Below, piece by piece: positions 1-11,406 of a stretch of 64,000 nt of DNA; positions within the stretch are counted from its first letter, which is position 1, and every line of letters starts with the position of its first letter. Location: assembly GCA_023614405.1 (NCBI GenBank), contig CM042696.1, forward strand, positions 337,023,211-337,087,210. Reading direction: 5' to 3'. Made by a program: the position numbers and the translations under genes. The notes under the pieces are model-generated. The model did no database searches, had not been told where the DNA came from, and saw only the letters and a program-made list of their open reading frames with translations. The DNA is from Avena insularis. Lineage: Eukaryota > Streptophyta > Magnoliopsida > Poales > Poaceae.

Positions 1-414
1 TTGAGGTCAATTGGGTGGCAAAACCCTGTAGAAACAGTGAGCTAGGATTAGAGTGTGATTCATGCCTGCCAAGTGTTTGTGAAAATGGCCGAAAGAAATT
101 TAGTTTTGAATTTTGAAAAGATTTTTGGTGGGTGTGTTAGTCATAAGCTTGATCATCTGTGGTTGCTTGGGTTTTGAAAATAAAGCTCATTTGAGTGGTT
201 TTTTAATAAGTGGGATCTTCCCATATGACCTAGATTCAATTTCCAAATGCCATTTAAAATTAGTGTTTGAAAGTTTTTGGCAGATCACAAAGTGGGCCTT
301 GGTACATCATTACATGTACTAGCAAGGGGTGCAAAGATACACATTTGTCTTTGTTAAGAATTGAGTCCTAGGAATAGCCAAAGTAGGCATGTTGATTAAA
401 ATGGCACAAATGAC

Positions 415-937
415 TGACATGGTTATACCCTACGGGTACCCAATGTTAGCCTACCTGGTCTGGCCCGACGGAAGGCCCACTCGACGACCTGCCAAGGTCC
501 ATGACGCCTATGACGTTTTGGCTGCTATGAAGCCCATATGGACACCGCCCAGCAAGACAAGACAAGGAAACCTCAAGACTAGAGTTTGAATACAACTTGT
601 AACCTAATCGTATTGGCACCCGAGACCTAGCCTCCCCATATATAAAGGCTAGGAGGGTCCAACGAGGAGGACACGTACACAATAGACCTAGGGCAACTCG
701 ACTCATACTTTCGCACACGCATCCACGCCAGATCGAATCTGCGCACCCTGTAACCTTCGGTTCCGCCGTAATCAAAGAGCAGACAAGCAGGAGTAGGGTT
801 TTCCCTTCGGGGCTGAACACAGGTAAATCTCGTGTCCCTGGTTGCTTGTCCGTTAACCGTGCCACGATCTCCAGCATCCCATCTTCTCCAAAACCCAAGT
901 CCATAACAATGGGCATTGGCGAGATTAAACCTCGTTA
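415..937 (+). repeat. 5' LTR of the LARD-like element
   Basis: A 523-base direct repeat of 2875-3398. It contains a TATA box (tatataaagg, about 639-648). Short indels and substitutions distinguish it from the right copy, for example around 545-560, 745-800 and 925-937. The last base pair is TA here against CA in the right copy. Confidence 0.88.
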
Positions 938-2874
938 ATTGGGGCTGCTGATTAATGCGGTCGTGGACGTTCCGACCCGATCGATCTACAACTCCGCGGC
1001 AACGGAGAATCACCTCCTCTTCGGCGCTTTCGACTTCACCGCCCACTCGCCGGATACCATGAAGGATTTCGAGCCCGTAGGCGACGGACTCGAAATTCTG
1101 TTCGGGAGCTTCTGCTTCCAGGTGGGACAAACTGGCACCCTCCGCCTCCCTGAGCGAATGCCCGTGCCGTCAATCAGGCCCGCTTCGTGGGCTCCACACC
1201 TCGTGCTACGCACGTCACCATCAACAGATGAGTTCTACGGCAGCAGCAGCTGCAACTCCGATCTGTGCGATCCACCTTCGGATGAAGGGACCTACGGTTC
1301 CGGATCCGAAAGCTGCGGCAGCAGCCAACCAATCTGCAGGCGCTATCTGTGCGTCGTAGTCATCCAACGACTCGGGGGCTCAGGGGCTCCATCGACATCG
1401 GTGACCCAATACGGCTTTCGGCTGCGGTGACCCGATACATCCTTCGGATGCGGCGACCCGGTGCGGTCTTCGATTGCGACAATCTTCGGATCACGAACTT
1501 CGCCGCCATCGACCCCAAGGAACCCGTCGCGGCTATGACCGTGGTCCACCGCGTCGACTACGTCCGCCGTGTGACCCGCTACCGCGTCGACTTCGCCATG
1601 ACAACCAACAAAGCTAAGTTTCCCTCTACTTAGAGCTGATTTCTTTTTAACTCACACTCGAAACACTCGGGGGCTGCGCCCTCTTCGAGTAACCTAATGT
1701 GCCATCGGCTCCACGCACTCGAGCACCTCGAACGCGATAGCCCGAGTAGCTGATTCTTCCTGATCGTCGAATCCTTGAACTCCGAGTGCCTCGGCAAGGT
1801 ACTGAGACTAAGGGTAATCAGGCTAACGAAAAGGCCTAGCATACAGTGCAAAAGTGTCGACTCGATCGGCACCAGAATCTTACTATACAAGCCGACAGGA
1901 AAATATTCTTTACAAGATACAAGTACTTCACAATTCTTTATGTTTTCTGCAGCTTACAAGGACATCGACCGCGTCGAGCTATTCTATTAGGTCCTCCAAC
2001 AGGAGTCGACAAAAGAGCTGGCTACGCCATACAATCAGGACCCGAGTCAAGTCCCTCCTTGGATGGTTGCATCGCTTGATGCTACAAAGACACGACATTG
2101 GTCGCTCACCCGACAGAAGCAACGGTGTTGACTTCATCCACAACGTCGAGTCCTTCCGGCTAAACGCATACGACTCATACGTCAACTCCGATTGCATCAT
2201 CGATTCTTGGCTCCTTATGCATGAGACTCGATGCACTTCCGGGTCAGTGATTTGTCCTCGCATGAGTCTCCACTTGAGTCTGCGACTCGACTAGACACTC
2301 GGGGGCTACTCCTATCAGGAGCGCTGGTCGCGCACCCGATGTACTTCCGGGTCAGCGGTACGCCCGTGAGATTGTCCACTGCGTCTACAAGATATAAGAC
2401 TCGAGTCTCTGCCCGAGTCTACGACTCCGCCAGACACTCGGAGGCTACTCCAAACTAGAGCGATGGTCGCGCACACAAGATCTTGATTCCACGCCAGTCT
2501 ACGACTCCACTACGGACTCGGGGGCTACTCCCATAGGGAGGATTGATTCAAGCATCCGAAAAAAAATTGTGTCCTACGGACCTGAAGCAAACAACGGCTG
2601 AATTAAAGTCTCTCCTCGAGTCTACGACTCGAACAGACACTCGGGGGCTACTCCCATAGGGAGCGCTGGTCGTGCACCCTATAGTCCATTGTGTTGACTA
2701 CGTCCATGATGTCGATTCCTTTACAACAGCCGAACAAATTCAGCTGACCCGATGAACTTCCGGGTGAAGTGCTTCGCACTCAACACAACTTTCGACTCCG
2801 ACATCCAAATACAAGGTTCAATACAACTAAGTCTCCACCCGAATCTACGTTTCGGATGGAGACTCGGGGGCTAC
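938..2874 (+). other. Coding-free interior of the LARD-like element with reiterated PPT-like motifs
   Basis: No TE protein domain is visible. The right half carries repeated copies of a motif close to actcgggggctactcc, near 2297, 2437, 2515, 2638 and 2861. The last sits exactly where the PPT should be, directly before the right LTR. Weaker copies (actcgggggct) occur near 1370 and 1667. I could not identify a conventional primer binding site at 938; the sequence there is attggggctgctgat. Confidence 0.7.
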
Positions 2875-3398
2875 TGACATGGTTATACCCTACGGGTACC
2901 TGATGTTAGCCTACCTGGTCTGGCCCGACGGAAGGCCCACTCGACGACCTGCCAAGGTCCATGACGCCTATGACGTTTTGGCTGCTATGAAGCCCATATG
3001 GACACCGACGCCCAGCGCACAAGACAAGGAAACCTCAAGACTAGAGTTTGAATACAACTTGTAACCTAATCGTATTGGCACCCGAGACCTAGCCTCCCCA
3101 TATATAAAGGCTAGGAGGGTCCAACGAGGAGGACACGTACACAATAGACCTAGGGCAACTCGACTCATACTTTCGCACACGCATCCACGCCAGATCGAAT
3201 CTGCACCTGTAACCTTCGGTTCGTCGTAATCAAAGAGCGTGACAAGCGGAGTAGGGTTTTCCTCCGAGGGCCTGAACACAGGTAAATCTCGTGTCCCCTG
3301 GTTGCTTGTTTGTTAACCGTGCCACGATCTCCAGCATCCCCATCTTCTCCAAAACCCTAGTCCATAACAATGGGCATTGACGAGATTAAACCTCGTCA
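2875..3398 (+). repeat. 3' LTR of the LARD-like element
   Basis: A 524-base LTR starting tgacatgg directly after the purine-rich stretch gactcgggggctac. TATA box tatataaagg at 3101-3110. It ends cctcgtca and is followed by the target duplication atgac. Confidence 0.9.
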
Positions 3399-3701
3399 AT
3401 GACCATTTTCTTCTTTTATTCATTTTGTTTTTCTTTGGGATTTGTTTGGGAATTATCTAGATGATGTTTATTTCACCTAAGAGTCATTTTACAAGCAATG
3501 GATCACTTAATCATGGCAATTCAAAACAACTCCTATTTAATTGCACACACATATGAATGCTTTAATAATTTTAAAATGGAAAAGTTTTTGTTAACCCTAA
3601 TTTTGATGATTTGGATCTTAATAACCTTGGATTAAAGTTTTGGGATGTTACAAACCTTCCCCCCTTAGACAAAATCTCGTCCTGAGATTTACAAAGAAAA
3701 C

Positions 3702-4340
3702 TTAGGAACTAAAGAGATCTAGGAACTCTGTCCTAATGTAATCTTCTCGCTCCCAAGTGGCTTCCTCTTTGGTATGGTTGCTCCATTGAATCTTGAGGAA
3801 TTTGACACTTCTGGTTCTCGTGGTTCTGTAAGCTTCTTCTAGGATACGGATGGGGACTTCACGATATGTCAGGTCATTGTTGATCTCCACAACTCTGTGA
3901 TCGATGTTCTTGAAAACTTCAGTCTTCTCCGGTACTTCTAGGCATTTGCGAAGTAACGAGATATGGAACACATTATGGATGGCAAACATCTCTTCAGGTA
4001 GTTCCATTTGATACGACACTTCTCCTCGATGATTCACAATCTTGAAGGGCCCGATATATCTGGGGGCTAACTTTCCTTTCAGACTAAAGCGTTGCGTTCC
4101 CTTCAGTGGCGAAACCTTGAGATATACAAAATCTCCGACATTGAAAGTCAGGTCTCTCCTTCTCTTGTCGGCATAACTCTTCTGTCTGGATTGGGCGGTC
4201 TTGAGGTGCTCACGGACTTTGTGAACTTTCTCTTCGGCTTCTCGGAGAATGTCGGGTCCAAAGATCTGACTCTCTCCTACTTGCGGCCAATTCAAAGGGG
4301 TGCGACACTTTCTTCCGTATAAGAACTCAAATGGTGCCAT
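3702..4340 (-). pseudogene. Integrase C-terminal part with chromodomain (chromovirus pol 3' end)
   Basis: The 212-codon tail of the pol polyprotein. It starts at the conserved MAPFE segment after the integrase catalytic core, has the GPY/F module (YIGPFKI, residues about 95-101) and ends with a chromodomain-like segment (residues about 163-205, with EEATWE). Chromodomains on chromoviral integrases are thought to guide insertion to particular chromatin. The upstream boundary is a TAG stop at 4341-4343 in the same frame, so this is a disconnected piece of a longer frame. The natural stop lies at 3702-3704, about 45 bases from the PPT. Confidence 0.85.
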
Positions 4341-5204
4341 CTACAAACTTGCTTGATAACTGTTGTTATATGAGAATTCTGCGAAAGGAAGGCAGTCTTC
4401 CAATTTTGCTCCATATTCTAACACACAAGCTCTTAACATATCTTCTAGGATCTGGTTGACTCTCTCAGTCTGTCCATCAGTTTGCGGGTGATAAGCGGTG
4501 CTGAAATTCAACTTGGTTCCCAATCCTTCCTGAACTTTCTGCCAAAATCTCGAGGTGAACTAGGTTCCTCGATCTGATACTATGGTCTTGGGGGTTCCAT
4601 GCAGACTAACAATCCTAGCAATGTACAGCTCTGCTAGCTTCGCACTCTGGTAGGTAGTCTTGACAGGTATGAAGTGAGCTACCTTGGACAGTCTATCATC
4701 TATGATCTAGATTGATTCATTTCCCCTACTGGAAGTAGGCAAACCGGTGATAAAGTCCATTCCGACGGAATCCCATTTCCATTCCGGAATCTGCAATGGT
4801 TGCAAAAGTCCCGCGGGTCTCTAATGCTCTGCTTTGACTCTTTGACAGATGTCACATTTGGCGATGTAGCTTCCGATTTATCTCTTCATCTTGTGCCACC
4901 AAAATTGCTCTTTCAAATCTTGATACATCTTTGTTCCTCCAGGGTGGATATAATAAAGAGTATCATGAGCTTCCTACATGATAACTTGCTTCAACTCTGA
5001 ATCTGCTGGCACACAGATACGTCCTTTGTACCACAAAACTCCTTCTTCGTCTTCCGTGAATCCATGTACCTTTCCTGTACCAACACGATGTTTGATTCTG
5101 TCGATACTTTCATTTCCCTTTTGGGCTTCCTTGACTTGGCTAATCAATGTGGGTTGAAGTTCAATGCTAGCTAAGAATCCTTTGCTAACTAGCTTAGTCC
5201 TAAA
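4341..5204 (-). pseudogene. Integrase core with multiple in-frame stops
   Basis: The same reading frame as the RNase H piece and the chromodomain piece runs through this stretch, but with stops at 4341-4343, 4560-4562, 4707-4709, 4821-4823, 4878-4880 and 4974-4976. Five are TAG on the coding strand and one is TAA. The integrase zinc finger is still readable (HPGG region, then CDICQRVK), as are the core segments DFITGLP, VSDRG and DGQTERVNQ, which carry the D, D and E catalytic positions. The lack of a frame change over about 860 bases shows decay by point mutation. Confidence 0.85.
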
Positions 5205-6233
5205 CTACTCCAACTCCTCATACAAACTTGGCTGCTTCTCCTTGATCATGGTGTTTAGCCTGCAAGGTAATCTGCTAAGAGCATCCGCTACCACATTGGC
5301 TTTGCCGGGGTGATAGTGAATGTCAAGGTCATAATCCTTGATTAACTCTATCCATCTCCTTTGCCTCATATTCAGCTCCTTCTGAGTGAAAATATACTTT
5401 AAGCTCTTGTGATCTGAGTAAATCTCACAACGATTTCCCATCAGATAATGACGCCATGTCTTCAATGCCAAAACTACGGCTGCTAATTCAAGATCATGGG
5501 TCAGATAGTTCTGCTCATGCTGCTTCAGTTGTCGAGATAGATACACGATGACTTTGCCTTCTTGCATCAATACACATCCTAGACCAATCTTGGATGCATG
5601 ACAATATACATCAAACGGCTTCTTGATGTCTGGCATGATCAATATTGGGGCTGATATCAATCTCTTCTTCAGTTCTTGAAAACTGGCTTCGCATTTGTCT
5701 GTCCATTCAAACTTCTTGTCCTTCTTCAACAATTGGGTCATGGGTCTGGCGATGCTTGAAAATCCTTCGACGAACTTACGGTAGTATCTCGCTAATCCGA
5801 GGAATGCACAGACATGGGTTTGAGTGGTTGGGGCTTCCCATGCTTCGACATCTCTGATCTTGGCGGGATCAAAAGAAACTCCTCCGGCAGACACGATATG
5901 TCCTAGGAATCCTACCTCTTTCGCCCAAAACTCACACTTACTAAACTTGGCATACAACCGATGTTCTCTCAGGGTTTCTAGGATGATTCTCAGATGCTGC
6001 TCATGCTCTTCTTCTGACTTGGAGTAGATAAGGATATTGTCGATGAACACAACTACAAACTTCTCTAGGAAATTCATAAAGATCTTATTCATGAGGTTCA
6101 TGAAATAAACAGGGGCATTGGTTAATCCAAAAGACATAACCGTATACTCATATAAACCATAGCGAGTAGTGAAGGTGGTCTTTGGAATATCCGTTGCACG
6201 AATCTTAAGTTGGTGATAACCAGTCCTAAGATC
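5205..6233 (-). pseudogene. Reverse transcriptase C-terminal half and RNase H (chromovirus)
   Basis: The open part covers 5205-6137 (310 codons). It starts at MSFGLTNAP and includes the RT catalytic box, which reads FIDN (residues 31-34) where active enzymes have FIDD or YVDD. RNase H follows. Its first catalytic position lies in YCHAS (residue about 180), where an aspartate is normal; the later acidic positions in DLELAAV and YSDHK remain. It ends at TAG 5205-5207, with the integrase continuing in frame. A one-base frameshift near 6236-6242 separates it from the upstream RT segment. Two altered catalytic residues imply a dead enzyme. Confidence 0.88.
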
Positions 6234-7371
6234 AATCTTTGAGAATACACTGAGCTCCAGTCAACTGATCAAATAGATCCTCAATCTTTGGCAAGGGGTA
6301 CTTGTTCTTGATGGTGACGTCATTCAACTTTCTATAATCTGTGCACAAATGGTTGCCTCCATTTTTCTTGTTGACGAATAACACTCGTGATCTCCATGGC
6401 GATGCGCTTGGTTGAATCAAGCCTCTTGCTAACATGGCATCTAATTGCTTCTTCAATTCCACTAACTCTGAGGGGTTCATGCTATAGGGTCTCTGGGCTA
6501 TGGGTCCGGTTCCGGGGATTAGTTCGATAATGAACTCAATATCCCTGTCCGAGGGCATACCTGGCAATTCATCTGGGAATACGTCGGGGTATTCACAGAC
6601 TACTCTTACTTGGTCTATGGTGGGTAGGGCTAGACTCTTGTTGCACTTGAATTGACGGGGTAAGGTTTCAGATATATGCTCTACTGTTATTCCAGAACTA
6701 CTGGTCATGGTGATGGCTTTCTTAGCACAGTCTATCATTCCTTTATGCCTTGACATCCAGTACATACCTAGTACTACTTCCAATCCTTTGGTTCCAAGTA
6801 CAATTAGGTTGGCATAAAAATCTATCCCATGTATTCTGATAGGTACAGCTTTGCAAATTTTTCTAGCTTTTGTAGTTGATCTGGGGATTTGAACTATCAT
6901 GACATGCTTCAAGTTGGTTGGGTGAATCTTACTAGTGCATGCAAATTCTTCGGTGACAAATGAATGCGATGCTCCTGAATCAAACAATACCCTTGCTAAA
7001 ATTGAGTTGATAGAAAACATACCCAGCACTACATCTGGCGCTTCCTGGGCTTCTTCGGCATTCATGTGGAAGAGACGGCCGTTGCGGTTGTGAGGGTTCC
7101 CTGGGGCAAATCTTCTTCCTGGTTGAACACGATGCTGCTGCTGAGCTGGGGCATTCACATTGGTAGTGGCGGCAGTCTTCTTGGGACACTCATTGGAATA
7201 GTGGTCCTTTACTCCACACTCGAAACAGGTGATCTGGGACTTGTCCGTTGCGGCGACGGGCACAACATTGCTGCCAGTTCTGGGTGCAGTGTTGTTGTTG
7301 TTGTTCTTGGGAGGGGCACAATTGAAATTGTTGGTGTTACCGGAGTTGTGATTGTTTCCTCCGGACTTCAC
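6232..7371 (-). pseudogene. Gag C-terminus with zinc knuckle, protease and RT N-terminus
   Basis: An open frame of about 380 codons beginning at the Athila-like insertion border. The order is: a CCHC zinc knuckle ([14 protein letters not shown], about residues 55-68) that binds RNA in gag; an aspartic protease with DSGAS (about 137-141); then the RT fingers region ([35 protein letters not shown]). The frame ends at a stop caused by a one-base shift near 6240. The 5' part of this gag lies at 24061-24902, on the other side of a 16.7 kb insertion. The target duplication attgc is at 7372-7376 and 24056-24060. Confidence 0.88.
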
Positions 7372-7376
7372 ATTGC

Positions 7377-8957
7377 TGATACATTGCAAATGTATCTATA
7401 ATTTTTTATGTTCCATGCTTGGTTTTATCCACTTCCTTGTGTTTTATTCCAACTTTGGAGTACTTTTCATATGATTTCTTGGACTAACCTATTAACAAGA
7501 GCCACAGTGCCTTACTTTTCTGCTGTTTTTGGTTCCAGGAAAGTCAGAAAATGAATATTCTCAGAATTGGACGGGACAAAAGCCAAAGTGCCTATTTTTC
7601 GGAAGGGATCAAGTGCCAGAATATGAGATGGAGAAGGGCCAGAGGGCGGCCACACCACCTGGCCTCGCGGCCAGTCCTGGCCCGCGCCAGGGGGTGGTGT
7701 GGCCAGCCCAGGCACCACCTCAGCCTCTCCTTCCGCCTATATATTTCCCTCGGGACGTAAACCCTAAGTACCCCGATCAAAAATCCACGAAAGAGTCTGT
7801 AGCCGCCGTCATATCCATCCCTAGATCGGGAGGGATCTGAAGCTCTTCCCGGCACCCTGTCGGAGAGGGGAATTCACCTTGGAGGCCTTCTTCATCACCA
7901 TGCAATCCTCCGGTGTGATGCGTGAGTAGTTCATCCTTGGACTACGGATCCATGTAGTAGCTAGATGGCTGGTTTCTCCTCCTTTGTGCTTTCATGTTTA
8001 GATCTTGTGAGATCCGTTCATGATCAAGATCATCTATTTGTAATTCATACATGTTGTGTTTGCGGGGATCCGATGAATATTTAGATGCTATTTCATCTTG
8101 ATTATTGATTCTATCATGTCTTTGTTATTTGAGATCTTGCATGCTTTCCATTGTTAGTAGCTATCTTGGCCAAGTAGATGCTAGCAACTCCAAGAGTTAG
8201 TATTTATGCTCGATAGTGGGTTCATGCCTCCGTAACTGGGAAGTGACAATCTCTAAGGTACTAGATGTGCTGTTGCTACTAGGGAGAAAACAATAATCCT
8301 TTGTTCATAGAACAATCGTATTGTTTACTTTACACGCAGTTCGTAAAGCAATAATCTGTTGCTTGCAACTTAATACTGGAGGGGGTTCAGATGATAACCT
8401 AAAGGTAGATTATTAGTCATAGATGCAGTTGGATGGCGGTCTATGTATTATGTTGTAATGCCCAATCAAGTCTCAAAGGAGTCAAGATGATTAGTATATG
8501 CATGTATTGCTTTCTCGGTGTTTGTCAATTGCCCCGCTGTAATTTGTTCACCCAACATGTTATTTATCTAAGGAGAGCCACCTCTAGTGAACTATGGATC
8601 CCGGTCCTTTTTCTTTACATACAATCTATAAACTATTTCTGCTTTGTGTTTACTTTCTACTTCTTTCCATTCGATACGTTTAATCCTTTGTTTTCCGCAA
8701 AACACGGTGAGATTGACAACCTCGTCGCAAGTTGGGGACAAAGTTCTGTGGTTGTGTTGTGCACGTCTCCACATTGCTACTAGCACCGGTAGTGCGCCCT
8801 GCCAAAGCTCAGCTAGTAACACCTTTGGGGTGTTTCCTTGCGCCTACTGGTTCGATTAAACCTTTCTTTCATAAATGAGGGAAAACTTACTACTGTGCTC
8901 ATCATACCTTCCTCTTAGGGTTCCCAACGAGCTCTACATCGAAAGTCGAGCGCATCA
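7377..8957 (+). repeat. 5' LTR of the Athila-like element
   Basis: A 1581-base direct repeat of 22464-24055, with a TATA box (cctatatattt, about 7737-7747). Open frames here (for example around 7529-7855 and 8433-8859) recur in the other LTR and resemble no protein, so I treat them as chance. The target duplication attgc lies just upstream. Confidence 0.9.
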
Positions 8958-8967
8958 AGGTCTTTTC

Positions 8968-8985
8968 TGGCACCGTTGCCGGGGA
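8968..8985 (+). other. Primer binding site, Athila type
   Basis: tggcaccgttgccgggga lies ten bases after the 5' LTR. It resembles the PBS used by Athila-group elements, complementary to the 3' end of a tRNA (usually tRNA-Asp in this group). The same site appears at 50916-50933, and on the minus strand at 31917-31934. Confidence 0.85.
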
Positions 8986-9146
8986 GTCAAGGACATCTTC
9001 ACAAGGGGAGTCCCTCATAACCAATCTGTTTACTTTGTTGTTTTTGTTTTGCTTAGCTTCTTTTTTCTTTGTTTGCTTGTTTTTTCTTTCAAAAACACAA
9101 AAAAATTAGTTTTACTTGTTTGCTTTCTTATTTGAAAACCCAAAAA

Positions 9147-11074
9147 ATGACTACTCTTGAAAACACTAAGTTGTGTGACTTCACTAGCACCAACAACTGT
9201 GATTTTATGAGCACACCTATTGCTCCACCTGTGGCTGAAAATACTTTCTTTGAGATAAAACCTGCTTTGCTCAATCTTGTTATGAGAGAACAATTTTCTG
9301 GTATTGGTAATGAAGATGCTTCTTCCCATCTAAATAACTTTGTTGAACTTTGTGAGATGCAAAACCATAAGGATACAGATGGTGATATTATTAAGCTAAA
9401 ATTGTTTCCTTTCTCTTTGAGAGGAAAAGCTAAAGAATGGTTGAATTCCTTAACTAGGAATAGTATTGATTCTTGGACTAAGTGCAAAGATGCTTTTATT
9501 GGAAAATACTATCCTCCTGCTAAGATTATATCCATGAGAAGTGAAATAATAAAGTTTAAACAACTTGATAATGAGCATGTTGCTCAAGCTTGGGAAAGAA
9601 TGAAATCTTTGGTAAAGAATTGTCCCACTCATGGACTGACTGCTTGGATGATCATCCAATCTTTTTATGCAGGATTGAACTATTCTTCAAGGAACCTATT
9701 GGATTCTGCAGCTGGAGGTACCTTTATGACCATCACTTTGGGTGCTGCAACAAAACTTTTGGACAATATGATGGTTAATTATTCTGAATGGCATACTGAG
9801 AGAGATCCACAAGGTAGGAATGTAAATTCTGTTGAGGAAACTTCCTCCTTAAGTGATAAGATTGATATTATTATGTCTATGCTTGTTAATGGGAAAGCCC
9901 ATATTGATCCAAATAATGTTCCTTTAGCCTCTTTGGTTGCTCAAGAAGAGCAAGTTGATGTGAACTTCATAAGAAATAACAATTTTGGCAACAATGCTTA
10001 TGGTAATAATGCTTATAGGAACAATTTTGGTAACAACAATTATAAGCCATATCCTCCCAACAATGGTAACTTACAACATTTTATAAGAGTGATCCCTCTG
10101 AACTTGAAGTTATGCTTAAAGAGTTTATTAGTAAATAAACTGCTTTCAATAGAACTATTGAGGAAAAACTCTCTAATGCTGAAAGAAATATAGCATCTTT
10201 GGCTGAAGCACAATCTTCTTTGAATAAAATGGCTGCTAAACCTGAAACTAATGATAATCCCTTTGCAGCTACTAATGCTATACAAGTAAGAATTGATGAA
10301 AATGTTAGACTATTAGCTGAATTACATGCTAAGTGGGAAAGAGAAGATGAAATTGCTAGAAACATTAGTGTTTCTGCTATCACCACCTCTAGTGTTGAGG
10401 CTAGTAATAGTTCTACTACTTTAGATGATAAAGTTGATTTTGATCTTGATGGTTGCAACATCTCTGAAGTTATTAAGTTCCTACAAAATCTTGCTAAAAG
10501 TCCTAATGCTAGTGCTATGAACATGGCTTTTACAAAACACATTACTGATGCTCTCATAAAGATTAAAGAAGAAAAGATGAAACATAAAGCTTCTATTCCT
10601 ATAAAACAAGAAGATGGTTGGGAACCCATCATTAATATGAAAGTGAATGACTTTGATTTCAAAGATTTGTGTGATCTTGATAGTAGTGTTTCTATTATGC
10701 CTAGAAGGATTTATGATATGCTTGATTTGCCTCCTCTTGAAGATTGTTATTTGAATGTCACACTTGATGATAATGCTAAAAAGAAACTCATGGGGAGTCT
10801 TAATGATGTTCTTATTATGGTTAACGATTCCTATGTCCCTGTTGATTTCTATGTTTTGGATGTTGAATACAATGCTTCTTGTCCTATTACTTTGGGAAGA
10901 CGTTTTCTTAGAACCATTGGTGCCATCATTGATATGAAAGAAGGCACCATTAAATATCAACTCCCACTCAAGAAAGGTATAGAACACTTCCCTAAAAAGA
11001 GAGAAAATATTTCTTTTGCTTCTCCTATGAAAACAAAATTTGGTCTTAATGCTTCTTCGTTTGAGAACACTTGA
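9147..11074 (+). pseudogene. Gag and protease-like polyprotein of the Athila-like element, frameshifted
   Basis: The start is the ATG at 9147 (MTTLENTK), chosen because upstream codons are leader sequence. The first open part reaches 10193 and holds a retrotransposon gag domain (AKEWLNSL, then WTKCKDAFIGKYYP, then FYAGLN) and an Asn/Gly/Tyr-rich stretch near 9980-10060. A frameshift near 10070 moves coding to the next frame, where a TAA near 10135 must also be passed before the second open part (10199-11074). That part has a protease-like fold with CDLDSSVSIMP, where the usual core is D-x-G-A-S, then LGRRFLRTIGAIID. The protein ends NASSFENT. There is no RT after it. Confidence 0.82.
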
Positions 11075-11406
11075 TTAATTCTTTGCGTCTTATGCCTAAC
11101 TTAAAGGCGTTAAAGAAAAGTACTTATTGGGAGATAACCCAAAAGTTTTAGATGAGTCTTGGAAGTTATTACCTCTGTAATAACCTCTCCTTATCCTTTT
11201 TATTTGCTTTTTGTGCCAAGAGTAACCTCTAATGAGAGTGAAGTATTGATTGGGAAAGTTGCTGTCCCGAAACAGATTTTTGTGCTTCACCGTAAAAATT
11301 CCTGAGAGAGCTCTATATGTCGGATTGAGCTGTAAGTTTTTGTTCTTCTGCCCCAGGTTGTTATATAACTTTCGTTAGTTTAACACTTTTTGATTTGAGC
11401 AACAGA
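11075..11406 (+). other. Non-coding Athila-like interior up to the Copia insertion
   Basis: No protein-coding signal. The sequence directly after the gag stop (tgcgtcttatgcctaactt) is shared with the minus-strand Athila-like fragment near 31090-31130, so it is element sequence. The imperfect Copia target duplication acaga lies at 11402-11406. Confidence 0.7.

Larger units (their letters stand above)
415..3398 (+). mobile_element. Non-autonomous LTR element (LARD-like), nested in LTR
   Basis: A 2984-base element starting TGACATGG and ending CTCGTCA. It is flanked by the perfect 5-base duplication atgac (410-414 and 3399-3403), and the uninterrupted target is seen at 29110-29135. Two 0.52 kb LTRs flank 1.94 kb of DNA in which I find no gag, protease, RT or integrase motif. 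Open frames inside are short, on both strands and unlike known TE proteins. A TATA box in each LTR and a purine-rich PPT before the right LTR fix the orientation as plus, opposite to the host element. Replication would need proteins from another element. Confidence 0.88.
1..3652 (-). repeat. 3' LTR of the chromovirus (truncated by window, contains insertion)
   Basis: It ends on the plus strand with gggatgttaca, the same end as the right LTR at 29379. It is followed directly by a pyrimidine run (aaccttcccccctta), the complement of the polypurine tract expected beside a 3' LTR. The first base of the window corresponds to 28711 in the other LTR, so about 2.56 kb of this LTR lies outside. A separate element occupies 415-3398 with 5-base target duplications. 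Confidence 0.9.

Noticed and set aside
446..1633. Several 70-167 codon frames in the LARD-like element as a possible protein
   Set aside because: They overlap on both strands and run across the LTR border; the corresponding LTR frame in the right copy is broken by indels.
7512..7855. Overlapping frames on both strands near the TATA box of the Athila-like LTR
   Set aside because: The same frames recur with changed lengths in the other LTR (22616-22940) and encode no recognisable protein; GC-rich composition explains them.
9128..10662. Minus-strand frames of 119 and 193 codons opposite the Athila-like gag
   Set aside because: Shadows of the gag-protease frame, which has recognisable motifs on the plus strand.
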